From positions 1-64,000 of the forward strand of contig QANT01008687.1 in NCBI GenBank assembly GCA_003254885.1: DNA of 64,000 nucleotides. The letters run 5' to 3'. The position numbers and the translations under genes were made by a program. Below the pieces are notes generated by a model. It was not told the DNA's origin. It saw only the letters and a list, made by a program, of their open reading frames with translations, and ran no database searches. Shown one piece after another: positions 31,300-58,879 of the stretch (position 1 is its first letter; each line of letters begins with the position of its first letter). This stretch comes from Purshia tridentata (lineage: Eukaryota; Streptophyta; Magnoliopsida; Rosales; Rosaceae).

Positions 31300-32433
31300 T
31301 AACTTGAAAAATGGAGTATAATTGAGGTACTAACATGTTAGACCTTACATAATGACTTATAAGGTGTTAGGTTTCTTTATACATCTCATGCCAGTTAATT
31401 TTGGATTCAATGTTCCAATTTTCTTCCTTACGGCAGGGAGAGGTATTATTTGAGTCTCTTCATGTGCTATATATTAATATGGTCAATACTGTGAGATTAG
31501 TTGGTTTAAGATGAGAAACTTATTTAATTGAAATTTGGGTTTTGGGTAAAGTATACCAAATTACCAATCTTTACAAGATGTTCAGTGTGAGTCTGAAACA
31601 TAGCCTCTAGGAATGAAGCATCCATTTTTTTTTTTGAACTATGTGATGTGCTGTCTTTTGAGTATGTAATTAACCAACTTCTATCTATTTCTATCTCTTT
31701 CTGTATTTGTTCGGGTGTCTGTATCCTTATGCCTTGGTCTCCAACACTCCAAGGCCCGTGAATGCAGAGTTTTATGCGTGTGGATTTATCAAAGTTATGC
31801 TTCTTTCAGAGTTTCTGATAGAGTGAAAATAGAAAATGCAAGGCGTGTGGAGACAGCATATTTCTTGGGTCAATGGATGGTCAACGGCTTGAAATGACCC
31901 ATTTACCACTTCATGTGATGTGCACATGTGTCTAATTAAATAGAATTTGGACTAAAATTTGATAACAGACGTAACCATAAGGGTACATACAATATATAAA
32001 TTATACTAACCTTGAAATATAATGCAAATTACGAGGACTATTTGTAAATTAACATGCTTTACATATTTTGTTGTTTGGTAGACAAAAGAAAAAGAGAAAC
32101 ACAAATAACTTATGAAAGAAATTGAAGCATATATCAAATCTAAAACCAAATAGTAATGGATGGAGATCGAGGTTAAACACACTTCATATTCTCATATATT
32201 TAAGAACTTCACTTTTAAAAAAACATACACATGCATCATGTTTACTAATAAATAAGACTGGCATATCTTCCACAACATCTTGTAGGCAACAAGCCCTTGA
32301 TATCGCAAACAAGTAATTAACCAAGCCGGCTATCACATCAACTTATTCGTAATAAATTAGTACACAAAATGTTTATTAGCTTGGAGCATAAAAGAGTGAT
32401 TAGCTTGGACTTGGAGCCTTGGACCAAGAAAAA
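31300..32433. other. intergenic region, nothing recognised
   Basis: AT-rich DNA between the retrotransposon and the 3' end of the dioxygenase gene. Only short unsupported frames are present. The last 100-200 bp are probably the 3' UTR of the minus-strand gene. Confidence 0.5.
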
Positions 32434-33622
32434 TTAAATACCACAATATGCCTTGATGGCATACTCAGTTTCATGGTTAGTGGATTTTCTTGCTGTAAGA
32501 TACTCCATATGATTCAATGGCTTATACCGTAAGGGGTGGTCCTTGTCCACCAGCTCCTTGGGTATTTCTGTCATCCCTTTTTTGAGAGAAAAGAGTCCGA
32601 ACGAGTATCTTACACCATTATCCTTCAAGCTCACTCTATGTTTACAAGGTCGTATTCTGTCGTTGCTCCAAACCTTGGCCAAGAAAAGCATGAAATTAAA
32701 AACATTTCCGTTAAAGATTCGGCTCATTTGATACTGTTTTTAGAATTGTCAAAAACGCTTTCAGATTAATAAAAGCACTTTTAGTAGTGTTTACTAATTT
32801 GAATGGCATACCTGAAATACATCACCTGCTAGGAATATGAAATATGTAGGCAAAGGATCAACCATTATCCACTCATCGTCCTTTGTACTTATCTCCAAAC
32901 CATTGACATGATTTTGATGAAGTATGGTGGAAAAGGTCTTGTCTGTATGACTGGTTAGTCCCAGATCAATTCCACTATTCTTGCGTTCCTTGTACTTATT
33001 AAATCGGAGATTGTAACTAGTCAATTGAACATGATCATCATGGTACTTCTCCACACCGTAGTTTTCAAACACCATTTTTGTCACAAGTTGATTTACTTCG
33101 GCCATCACTTTGGCATACACGTCAACACTCTCACTGCCCAACAAGCAACAAATTAAGAACAAATTAATTTATAGTACTACTGTAAAAGTGAATCAATATG
33201 TTCAAGCATTCATGACAAATAGTACGCGAAATGTATATTAAATTATACCAAAATTGATTGTTTCCATTAGGCCAAAAACGGTGTGTGAATTTCTGAATTT
33301 GTTCTGGGTTTGCTTCGATCCCCAAGGCTTCGTGGGCAGAATTCGCAGTCACATAGGAACCAAGCTTAGAGTTTCCGGAATCATCTTGCGTTTTGATTTG
33401 GGTGCAGAAATCAAACAACTCCTCCAATTTGTCAAAGATGGTGTTGTGAAGCTCCAAAGAAACCTTGTTGGACAAGACTGCCATGAAACAACCAACTTCT
33501 TCGAGTGCCTGGCAAACCTGTTTGCGTGCTGAGACCCAACAACTTGTCCCTGGCTTCCAGCAATCCTCATTGGAGAAATCCACCACTGGAATTTTGGGCT
33601 CTGTTTTGGTACTGGTCGACAT
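32434..33622 (-). CDS. 2-oxoglutarate/Fe(II)-dependent dioxygenase, AOP-like
   Basis: Three exons on the minus strand: 33622-33249, 33133-32812 and 32673-32434, joined by GT..AG introns of 115 and 138 bp into 311 aa. The closest family I recognise is the AOP-type group, whose best-known members act in glucosinolate side-chain modification; most relatives elsewhere have unknown substrates. The N-terminal IPVVDF and CWKPGTSCWVSARKQVCQALEEVGCF match that group. The jelly-roll core has the iron ligands H187 and D189 (SHTDK) and H244 (CKHRVSL), and the 2-oxoglutarate-binding RxS motif R254-Y-S256. All key residues are therefore present. The start MSTSTKTEPKIP was preferred over an in-frame ATG 14 codons upstream because it gives a family-like N-terminus. 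Cytosolic soluble enzyme expected. Confidence 0.87.
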
Positions 33623-36283
33623 CTTTTTCTTCTTAAAATGTGTAGGAGGTTTCGAGGGCTGCATGGATAAAATAATGCAAGATATATATATACCCAAAAT
33701 ACAGTAGCCAAATGATTTAATGAATATTAAATAGCTGTATCAATCTAGATTTTTAAAATTTTAAAAGATTTCAAAAATGAAGGTGTATTTAATTTGGATT
33801 TTAGAAGAATCCATCAAAATCAGATAGTATTCAGTTTTAATTTTTAAAAGAATCTATCAAAGTCTTGTCGTATTAAAAAAGTCTTTGATTTGAATTTATT
33901 AATTGATGAGATTTTGTGGTTTATGAATTTATGGTGGATTTTGGTTTTTGGGAGATATAAATACCAAAGCCCATTAATTACAAACCCATCACTGCCTTAA
34001 AGATTTCAAAAGTGCAACATATACTCTCTACTTTCCTTCTGAATATCAAGACCCATATGAACTCCAATCAGTTGCAAGAGCGCTGGTTTTGGTGTCATTA
34101 GGCTTCAATTAATAATATAAAGTTTTCTTCCCATTTCAATATCAGTCTATCTTCTTTGATTCTTTTTCACATGATATATATAGAGGGCATCTGAGAGGTG
34201 TAATAACTGAACATGTGATTTTGTTGTGGAGCATTTATCAACAAAATTAATCAAAATGCCAAGCACTATTTTGTTCACCACAAAAAGGTGGTGATGAGCA
34301 AAATATATCTCAAAAAGGCCAAGGATAGCCCGATAAAAAGAACACATATATTAGAGAGACAGTAAGTGAAAATATGTCAACCTAGAAGAAGTACAGGAAT
34401 CAAATACTATGTCTCTTCCTATCCCTTTCTCACAAAATTTATTTCTCCACTAGAATTAAGAACTTAGCTTGTACTGAAAGCAAGAAAAAAAAAAAAGTTA
34501 ATTTTCCAACATTAAACAAAATACTACAATAAAAATAACAAACATATATAATCTTGAAAGGCTGGATGAAATGAAGCCAAAAAAACAAACATAATATATC
34601 TTGAATGGCTTACTCACTGGTAGTGGCTTACGTGTTGTTTCTCAATCAATTAGCTGCAAATTAAATACCCACCAGCCAGATTAAAAGAAGATAAGAGGAA
34701 ATTGATCCATTTAATTTTTGTGTAATTCGATCAGAATAATCAGAGGGAGGGAGTGGTGGTAAGAAAGCTTACCTTGCTTTCCACTCTGAACCTTTGCCAT
34801 CGTAATAACAAAAAAGAAACGAAGAGAGCAAAAGAGATATTGTGAACCTGGAGCTACGACCCTCTTCAATTATGGCCTTCATCGTCAACCAAAAATATAA
34901 TTAATTCCCACTTATCTTCAACCAAACATATCATGATGGTATGCGACGTACCCCATTGCTTGTATAGCTTTTTTTTTGTTAAAAAAAAAAGGAATAATTA
35001 GAAATAGGTCCAATTTTGAAGGATCATTTAGACTAAAACCATATAAAAATTTAAATTAATACTTAAATCCAATTTTTTAGACTGAGGTCCAAAAGATAGA
35101 CTTTTTAAAATTTTGACTTAGATTATCTCTTAAAATTAAGATAATCAATATGCATTAATTTTAAAAATGAAAGATAATATCTGTTCAAACATATTTAATT
35201 AAAACATTCAAGATTATCTAGTTNGTCATTGAGCTCTGTAGAGACGGTGTCATCGCGAAGCTTGGGATGACAGGAGTTGTGGGCGAGGAGGAAGCAGTCT
35301 AGGGAGGCCATGAAGGAGGAAGAGGGCGACCATAACTAGGGTCAATAGAAGAAAAGGGAATTTAGATCTGGTGCTCTACTTTTCGGCCATTGTTGTTTGT
35401 TTGTGTTGTGTGTTTCTAGGGTTTCATTTTTTGTTTTTTCCAAATCTAATCAAATATGTGAGACAGAGAGGAATACGAGTGATAGACGAAGAGAATGATG
35501 GAGACGGAAAAAATGACCAATTTGGTAAAAGCTGGGCCTCTTTCCAAACAAAACAAAAAAAGACATGGATTTAAAGATAGAGAGAGTTCAAATTTAAGTT
35601 TTATAATCATTTACTTTTTTTTTGTAATAATAAAACATACACAAACATAGAATTCTGAAATTTTTATGTATAATTGTTACATTGGTATGTGGTATAATCA
35701 ATTTACGTGTTATAATATGATTAACGTTATTAATAATAAATGCTAAACATATAAACTCATCGTACACTCAAGTTATACACATTGATTGAATACACCACAT
35801 TTGTTGCGGCTTATAAAATATTAGAAAATCCTATAATAATGCTTTTGGCATTAATTTGTTAGTAGTCTATATTAGTTCTTATATATGTAATTATATTTTA
35901 TATTTACTCACATGTTTATACATATAATAAAATTTTATGGTACTGCATACATCTCACAAATTGGTTTTTTATTTGCTGACAATATGATTCATGAATTTCA
36001 TGTTAAATTCTTTCTTGCATAGAGAACATAACATTTTATTTCCAATTTCAGAATCAAATGTATGAATTGATATAGTCATCAATAGCTATTTAAATGTTAT
36101 AACTGACTTAATAGTTGAAAATAAGACAACATCCCAGAATTAGCAGCTACAGGTGGACTAAAATATACTGTAGCAATAAAATTATTGAAGTAATTAACCC
36201 TTCGAGTATACCACTGAATTTGCAAATCATTCCTTTAGTTTGCCATTGAATTTTCCAATCATATGATTGAGATGATAGATGCT
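33623..36283. other. intergenic region, nothing firmly recognised
   Basis: AT-rich. Near 33750-33960 there are AAAATCCATCAAA/AAAGATTTCAAAA-type phrases common in short plant DNA transposons, but ends were not resolved. A single N lies at 35224, next to a GC-richer stretch (35230-35340) unlike its surroundings that may be a transposon-borne fragment. Confidence 0.4.
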
Positions 36284-39034
36284 TTAAGCTCCATTTGTAG
36301 CACTACCAGTACCACCCTTCTTATCTAGCTCTTCTAATGCCGCCCACAATTTTGGATCTTCATAATTCTTTATAAGAAAGGCAGGTTTTGCTTGCATTAA
36401 TATGTGTTCTGGATTTCCAGTGGTTAATCCAACAACCGGCATACCAGCTGCAACTCCAGCTTTAATCCCTGAAACAGAATCCTAGCAAAGGAAAACAGAA
36501 CAGATAATAAATTTCAAATGTTCCCCTAAATTTATTTTTCTCAAAACCTGGCATAAGAAGAGGCAGACCTCAAACACAAAAGTGTGATCTTTCGAGGCCT
36601 TAAGTATTTCAAGAGCCTTCAAGTAGGGCTCTGGATGTGGCTTGGCATGCTCACACTCACTCCCAAGAATAACAGCTTGAAAAAAATCTGAGAGGCCAAG
36701 AATTGAGATCATTAGTTCAGCATTTTCTCTTGGAGCATTAGTAACAGCGGCCCGTTTCAACCCACGATCTTCGATCCATTTCCTCACTTTATTGAGACCA
36801 CTCACTGGCTTCAATTGTTCGGCAGCCAATCTGTTTTCCATCAAAGAAATTATAAGCTGGAAACCTGAAGAAATTCCAAAGTATAAAGAAGGTGATGCTT
36901 TTACCTACGGAACAAGGCTTCCTTCTCTTCTGTGAACTTTAAGCCTCGTTGGAAATCATCAGGAAAAAGTATCCTGGCAATATCATCATTATGCTTGCCA
37001 GCAATATTCTCAATAAAGAATTGCTCAGTAATTGGAACCCCTCCATTGAAACCTATCTGTTAATTGCCCCATTTCAGTTAATCACCTCTCTCTACAGTTC
37101 AAATATTTTTAAATTCATACAATATTACAAGCTTCCTTGTTTAAATAATTACTGTTCCTAATGCACTTTTTCATTGTACATATGATTATCAGTTCACTGT
37201 TACAAAGTTTAAACGTATGAGCAACTATGACTAAACAGTAGAAGCATCCTTTGCACTTTTGATGGTGTGAAATGAATGTAGTTAAGTTAAAACAATGTAA
37301 AATTATAACCCGACAAATTCTAAATCTTTTTTTGTAACAGAATATTTTTTCTGAAAGGTAGTGGAGAAAAGAAAACTCTTACCTCCTGAAGCATTACGCG
37401 GAATGCATGGCAGTGAATTGGATCTGAATCACACACAGTTCCATCAATATCAAATAGTACTGCTTCAAGTGGAGCAAGTCCAGAGAGTGAACTTTTGCTG
37501 GTTCCACACAGACCAAAAAGGGGGGAAAAGAAAGGTAAAAGTCATAAGTACAGAAAAGATACAACCAAACAATACAATGTTTCACTTAATATACAAAGAA
37601 TGAAACATTTAAATTACACACCCATAATCTGACTGGCATGAAAGGAAACATCATGCAGCCCAATGTTTCTTGGGGATAACAATGACTTGTAGAATTAGAT
37701 TAGTCCATATTACCTTCTTCTGTGAATTAAAAGTCCTTACTCTCCTGACATGTGGTATAAAGTACAGACTGAGATTTAATTATTTATTTATTTTTCTAAA
37801 TATTCAATGTTCTGATCAGGTAAGGTATAGTCTGTTAAGTGTTGACCTTTTTCTTTTCTTTTACCTTTTTTTTTTTTGTGTGTAAACATCATCAATTGGN
37901 TTTGTGTATAAACATCATCAATTGGGCTATCTGACTTAAACAACTCAGTATTAATTGAAAGTTGATAATAGATTAACACCGAAATTAGACCTAAAAGCTA
38001 AAAGGAACCTGAGAAGTTGAGAGAGAAAGAACCATTACTGGATGTTCAATCAAAATCATTCAGGAAGAGAAAAAAAGGCCTAATAAGAAAAAGATAATAC
38101 ACAGGTAGAGCATTCAGGTAAAATTAACATTGTAAGAACAATCGATATATATAATCTATGCAAAGTTATTGATTAAAGGAGAGAACAATGGCATAGGAGT
38201 CTAACTAAGCTGAATATATATGTAAAAGAAAGAAATAAAGAAATAAAGAAATGGTTTTTTTCAAATAGAACTGTTTCAGCAGGACAGCTAACACTACTGA
38301 ATCCCACGGAAATCAGACCACATAGTTGGTTCCTCATACTCTTTCATAACAAATAGAAATTGGTTCGATATGACACTTTAAATTTAAATTTCATCTGTTA
38401 TATCTTCAACCAATTTGGTTCTGCATATTTTACTAATATGATTAGGAGAAAGGAAAGGATGATGATTCTAGCATAACAATCAGAGTATCAGAAAAAAAGA
38501 AAAAGGCATAATAATCGCACGAAAATTATAATTATTCAGTATCTAATCAAATTCGAAATTCCAAACCATTAGCAGAAAGGAATCAAGTAAAACACCAGCA
38601 AAAACAAAGCATATCAGTAAGTTGTTGAGATTTGAACAACGAAATTATGTAACCAATCCCATTATTATTAACAATTCGAAAATGATACATTTACAGGCAG
38701 AAAGAATAAAACATGATCTTGCATTGTAAATTCATACAAAACACGAAAAGTCCAGATCAATGGACATTTCGAAATGATTGGAAAGATCACAGTAATATAG
38801 TATAAAACAATAGCTAAAGAATCATATAAGTAAAAACATACATTAACAATCAACAAATACAAAGCAATATGATTAAACAAAATTTTGGAACTTGCATTGC
38901 CATATGAACTCCTACAAATTATGAAATATGAGAACAACCCAGATCAAATATTCAACAAATGAGCAAGAGAAATCAAACAAAGCACAAAAGGCGATCGGGG
39001 AGTACCTGTCCACAGAGTTTTCACAAGCTGTCAT
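36284..39034 (-). CDS. SGPP: HAD-superfamily sugar phosphatase, SGPP-like
   Basis: Five exons on the minus strand: 39034-39006, 37497-37383, 37056-36905, 36830-36569 and 36481-36284, totalling 251 aa; the Arabidopsis SGPP protein (At2g38740) is of similar length and closely similar sequence from memory. SGPP is a broad sugar-phosphate phosphatase of the haloacid dehalogenase family, thought to clear excess sugar phosphates. Motif I is FDIDGTVCD with nucleophile D26 and acid/base D28. Motif II is in AVTNAP, motif III is the lysine in HAKPHPEPYL, and motif IV is EDSVSGIKAG. The cap region contains FFIENIAGKHNDDIA. Intron 1 is about 1.5 kb and includes a single N at 37900. Exon phases all agree, and the first exon codes only MTACENSVD plus part of a Ser codon. 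The C-terminal tail (GGTGSATNGA) extends slightly beyond the Arabidopsis protein. Confidence 0.92.
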
Positions 39035-39848
39035 AGTTTGATGGGTAGTGGACGGTATTGCAAGGACTTTCTGTGCGAAATTTGAGATTGATCGAAATGG
39101 GTAACTGAGAGCAGATTGAGGAGGGGAAGACGGGGAAGTACTGAAATATATACGGAAATCAGAGAAGGAATCGACCTTGGAATCAATACTCAAAAGTATA
39201 AGGCCCTTGAATATTGTCCCGAAAAAGAAAAAAGAAAATAGAATATGCCTGACCAAGAAGTTGTTTATAGAATATGGAATTATTATTAGGCGAAATTATA
39301 TTTTGATATATGTAATTTATATATTTTTTAAATGTACTAATTTTATCTTCGTAGTTTGGTAATTATTCTAATTTTGGACGCATTTTTAATTTTGTTAATT
39401 TTGTTTAATGAAAATAATGAGCTAAAAACACATGAATTCTGACAAAAAAAGGACACAAGTGAAAGTATTTTTAACTTTTTACGTAATTTAATTTCATTAT
39501 TATTGTATAAAATAGAAGGCCGCTATTTGCATACTATATTTTTTTTAGAAATTTAGGATTAAGTACCTAGTTTCAATACTTTTTTAGAAAAACAGTTTTG
39601 CTCATAATTTTTAGGTTTGACTATTAATTATTGAACTTAATTTTTAGAATAGGTCACAAATTTAAAGCACATTTGTTTTATGTTTTATTTGTTTGACAAA
39701 TTTGTCCTTTTATTGTCTTTTGGCCCACATATGATGGGTTTTAAATAAAATTTATAAAGTTTTGACAAAATTATCCTTGATACTTTTATATTGTCTTGGA
39801 AATTAGTTAATATAGTCTCAACTTCAGTTTTAATTGTGACTGTACGAT

Positions 39849-40030
39849 ACTCAACTTCAAATTTAGTTGTGACTGAATGACAGTCACAGCTAAATTGCGA
39901 TACACTCACAGCTAAATTGTGATACAGTCACAGTTAGGTTGAGACACTCAACTTTAAATTTAGTTGTGACTGAATGATAGTTACAGCTAAATTGTGATAC
40001 AGTCATAGTTAGGTTGTGACTGAATTGAAA
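39849..40030. repeat. 97-bp tandem repeat (2 copies)
   Basis: Copies start at 39849 and 39946 with ACTCAACTT(C/T)AAATTTAG, followed by TTGTGACTGAATGA and several TCACAGCTAAATTG(C/T)GATAC submotifs. The submotif itself recurs within each unit and again near 40150-40180, giving a nested repeat. Confidence 0.75.
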
Positions 40031-41169
40031 TTTTTTTTAAGAGAAATTTTATTACAATATAGTATAAATAGAGGTCAAAACAATACTTTTACTCAAAATA
40101 ATACTTAGCATAGTGGTGAGAGTTGTCTTTTTCAATTTACCAAGACAATTACAACTAAATTATAAGACAGTCACAGCTAATATGTCATTGGATTGATTTT
40201 TTTTTAGTTTTAATACAATATAATATAAATTAATGTAATAGTATGGATGTAGTATATATATTTTATTGTAGTGGCATGTGATGTAATATTTGTAAATTAT
40301 AGTGCATTTTACTATATTATTATGTTTGACTTTTCAACTAGTACCTAATCTAAAATGCTATTAAATTTTGGTACCTAAACTAAAAAATTATTAAAATTTG
40401 GTATTTAAAGTCAATNAACATCCTAGCAAGTAGATCTGTGTAATTCTATATACAATTCATTAATGAAGCTAGTTATGAAATTCTTTTTTTCTTTTTTATC
40501 AACCTAGCTATGATATTCATGAATATAATTAAATACAACAGCTTAATAAGTTAATATATAATCATGGTCGCTTTCTATAATCTATACTCTTCATGCAAGC
40601 CTCCCCAACTTTCTATAATTTTCTAATGGGCAATTTACATGCATACTCTCCTTAATTGAGAGCCGGTCTTAGTGGTACTGGTTTTTAGTCAATTGAAAAC
40701 TTGCCAGACCTTGATTTAGTCGTACTGGAGATAGAGGGCAACATTGCCACTAGTCTTCCACCTCTCTTCACTTGATCATCAAAGTTTTGTGCCTTTTAAT
40801 ATATTTTAGTTTTTTTCTCGATCGTTTTTTCAGAAATGCCAGCTTTGTTTGGGTGTTACGTACTTTGCTTTGGTAATTCACATAATATGTAACATAGTTC
40901 AATATTTATGTAATATACCCTGGCGATCGATGCTTCTTCACAATTTTGTTTTGGCGTGAACTTGGAGCTCTTGGGTTAATTATTTTGATGAAATTAGAAT
41001 ATATGGTCGGTTCTTGACATCTTGTTCAATTTTCATACCTTTTTAGTAATGACAAGCAAAGCACAGAGTCACATGGTACATGGACTCCACTTAATTGATA
41101 GCCAAATGTAGCTAATATGGGCCTCCTTTCTTACCAAGCAAGCTAGTACGGCTCAAGTAGCTATAATCC

Positions 41170-41900
41170 TACTCAATACGAGAAAAAACTGTTTGGGTGA
41201 CGAAATCTACCGAAACAACCTTAAGTGACGACATTCCAATTCGTCGCCTAAACCCATACAGGTTTAGGTGGCAAAGAAATTCCTCACCCAAAGCAGTCTT
41301 AGCCGTGAATATTGAGTTCGTTGCCCAAATGTATCTTAGGCTAATCGCTAGAATATGCTTGGCGCCATACTTTGGGCGACAAACCTACACATTTTTCATT
41401 CATAGAAGCCTTAGGCAACGAACCATGGATTTTGTCACCTAAGTAGACTTTAGGCGACAGAGAAATTCGTCACAGAATTTAGGTATCCATCCCAAAACCA
41501 ATTGGCAATGGGAGGAGTAGTCCAAACCCTTATAAACCACTAGTAAGGCCCTCACATCTTTAATGTGGGATATCTCTTAACACGCCCCTGCGCATGTGGC
41601 ATCATTTCAAGCCTAACATGTGGATAATTTATATTGGGTGACGTGGGAGCACGTGTAGCCGTTTAGGCTCATCACGTGGATAACTTGATCCGATACCATA
41701 AAGGAATCTAGGCATCCATCCCAAAACCAATTGGCAATGGGAGGAGTAGCTCAAACCCTTATAAACCACTAATAAGGCACTTACATCTTCAACGTGGAAT
41801 ATCTCTCAACAAAAGTAACCTTAGGCGAAGAAATCCATGGTTCGTTGCCTAAGGATTCTTTGGGCAACAAATACGTAGCTTCGTCGCTCAAAAGTCCCAA
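41170..41900. mobile_element. degraded CACTA-like element with interior insertion
   Basis: A degraded terminus (AATACGAGAAAAAACTGTTTGG) resembles the CACTACAAGAAAA-type end of plant CACTA elements. It is followed by many direct and inverted versions of GGCGACGAA/TTCGTCGCC, as in CACTA subterminal arrays, down to about 41895. The array is interrupted at about 41470-41815 by unrelated sequence. The right end and target duplication were not found. Confidence 0.4.
41484..41811. repeat. direct repeat of about 100 bp flanking a short interior
   Basis: ATCCATCCCAAAACCAATTG and the next 80 bp occur at 41484-41582 and again at 41711-41811 with about 10 percent differences. The interior is about 130 bp. 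The phrase TGGCAATGGGAGGAGTAG followed by an ATGTGGGATATCTC-type sequence resembles terminal repeats of small dispersed plant elements. Family not determined. Confidence 0.6.
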
Positions 41901-42077
41901 TCCCATTTTTTTTTTTAACATTTATATGTATGTATGTATAAGTTTAGGATATAATCGTGTTTTAACTATTTGAACCATTTATTTTTAGTTCCCACTTAAA
42001 GATCATCACTGCAAAAAATTAATTTAATCAGAGATTTAAAAGTTAGGTAATAGTGGAGGAACGTATGAACGATCATG

Positions 42078-42200
42078 CACTACAAGGAAAACCTTCACAT
42101 ACATTAGTTAACCAATGTCTATTTATGTTTCTGACCGATATATTGAGGCGTGATATGACCCTTTTACATATCAGTTTTTTACTGATATCTATCCATATTT
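42078..42200 (+). mobile_element. possible CACTA element terminus
   Basis: CACTACAAGGAAAA at 42078 matches the conserved terminal inverted repeat of plant CACTA transposons closely. It is followed by AT-rich subterminal sequence with ATATCAG/CTGATAT inverted pairs. No opposite end is visible, so this is a fragment or solo end. Confidence 0.35.
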
Positions 42201-42713
42201 AAAGGCCTATTCTACTGAAATCGACCAACTCAAATTGAGTTAGTCTATTAAAGAAAGGGCTGGTTTAGATGGCCCATATCTGAAAGGCCCTTGAGCCCAT
42301 TAAAATGAAAACCGCTTTGTTTGGGCTGGTCGGTCCGAATCGTTCAATTATGGGCTGGAGTAGTTGGGTCTAGAAAGCCCAGATCTAGCCATGTCGTAGA
42401 AAACAGTGTGGTTCATAGCACAGTTGACAGTACAGCGGGTACAGGTACAGCCATGGCCCATGGGGGGAACTTCGTCACAAGCCGGTCTACGGTCTCCCAT
42501 GTAAACCCGTGTTTCGAAATTACCATAATACCCACCCCTGCATATAAAGAGTAAAAAAGACCATACACCTCTCTTTTTTTCTCTCCTCGACCAGCTTCTG
42601 GTGTGATCGCCATTTTGCACTACTCTTACTGCACCCTTTACTCTTCTTCTTCTTTCCCTAATACCTCACTCTGAGGTATACCCATATCTCATTTACAAAA
42701 GCTTTGTTCAACC

Positions 42714-58879
<16,166 letters not shown>

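Larger units (their letters stand above)
39035..42713. other. repeat-rich intergenic region
   Basis: No gene is supported. It contains a 97-bp tandem repeat near 39.9 kb, a single N at 40416, CACTA-like fragments and an unrelated direct repeat at 41.5-41.8 kb. The 5' UTR and promoter of the UBP12-like gene occupy the last few hundred bases, where GC content rises. Confidence 0.5.

Noticed and set aside
34773-34800. Short minus-strand ATG exon-like piece with a GTAAGC donor
   Set aside because: Joining it to the nearest acceptor gives a stop after about 11 codons; no gene is supported.
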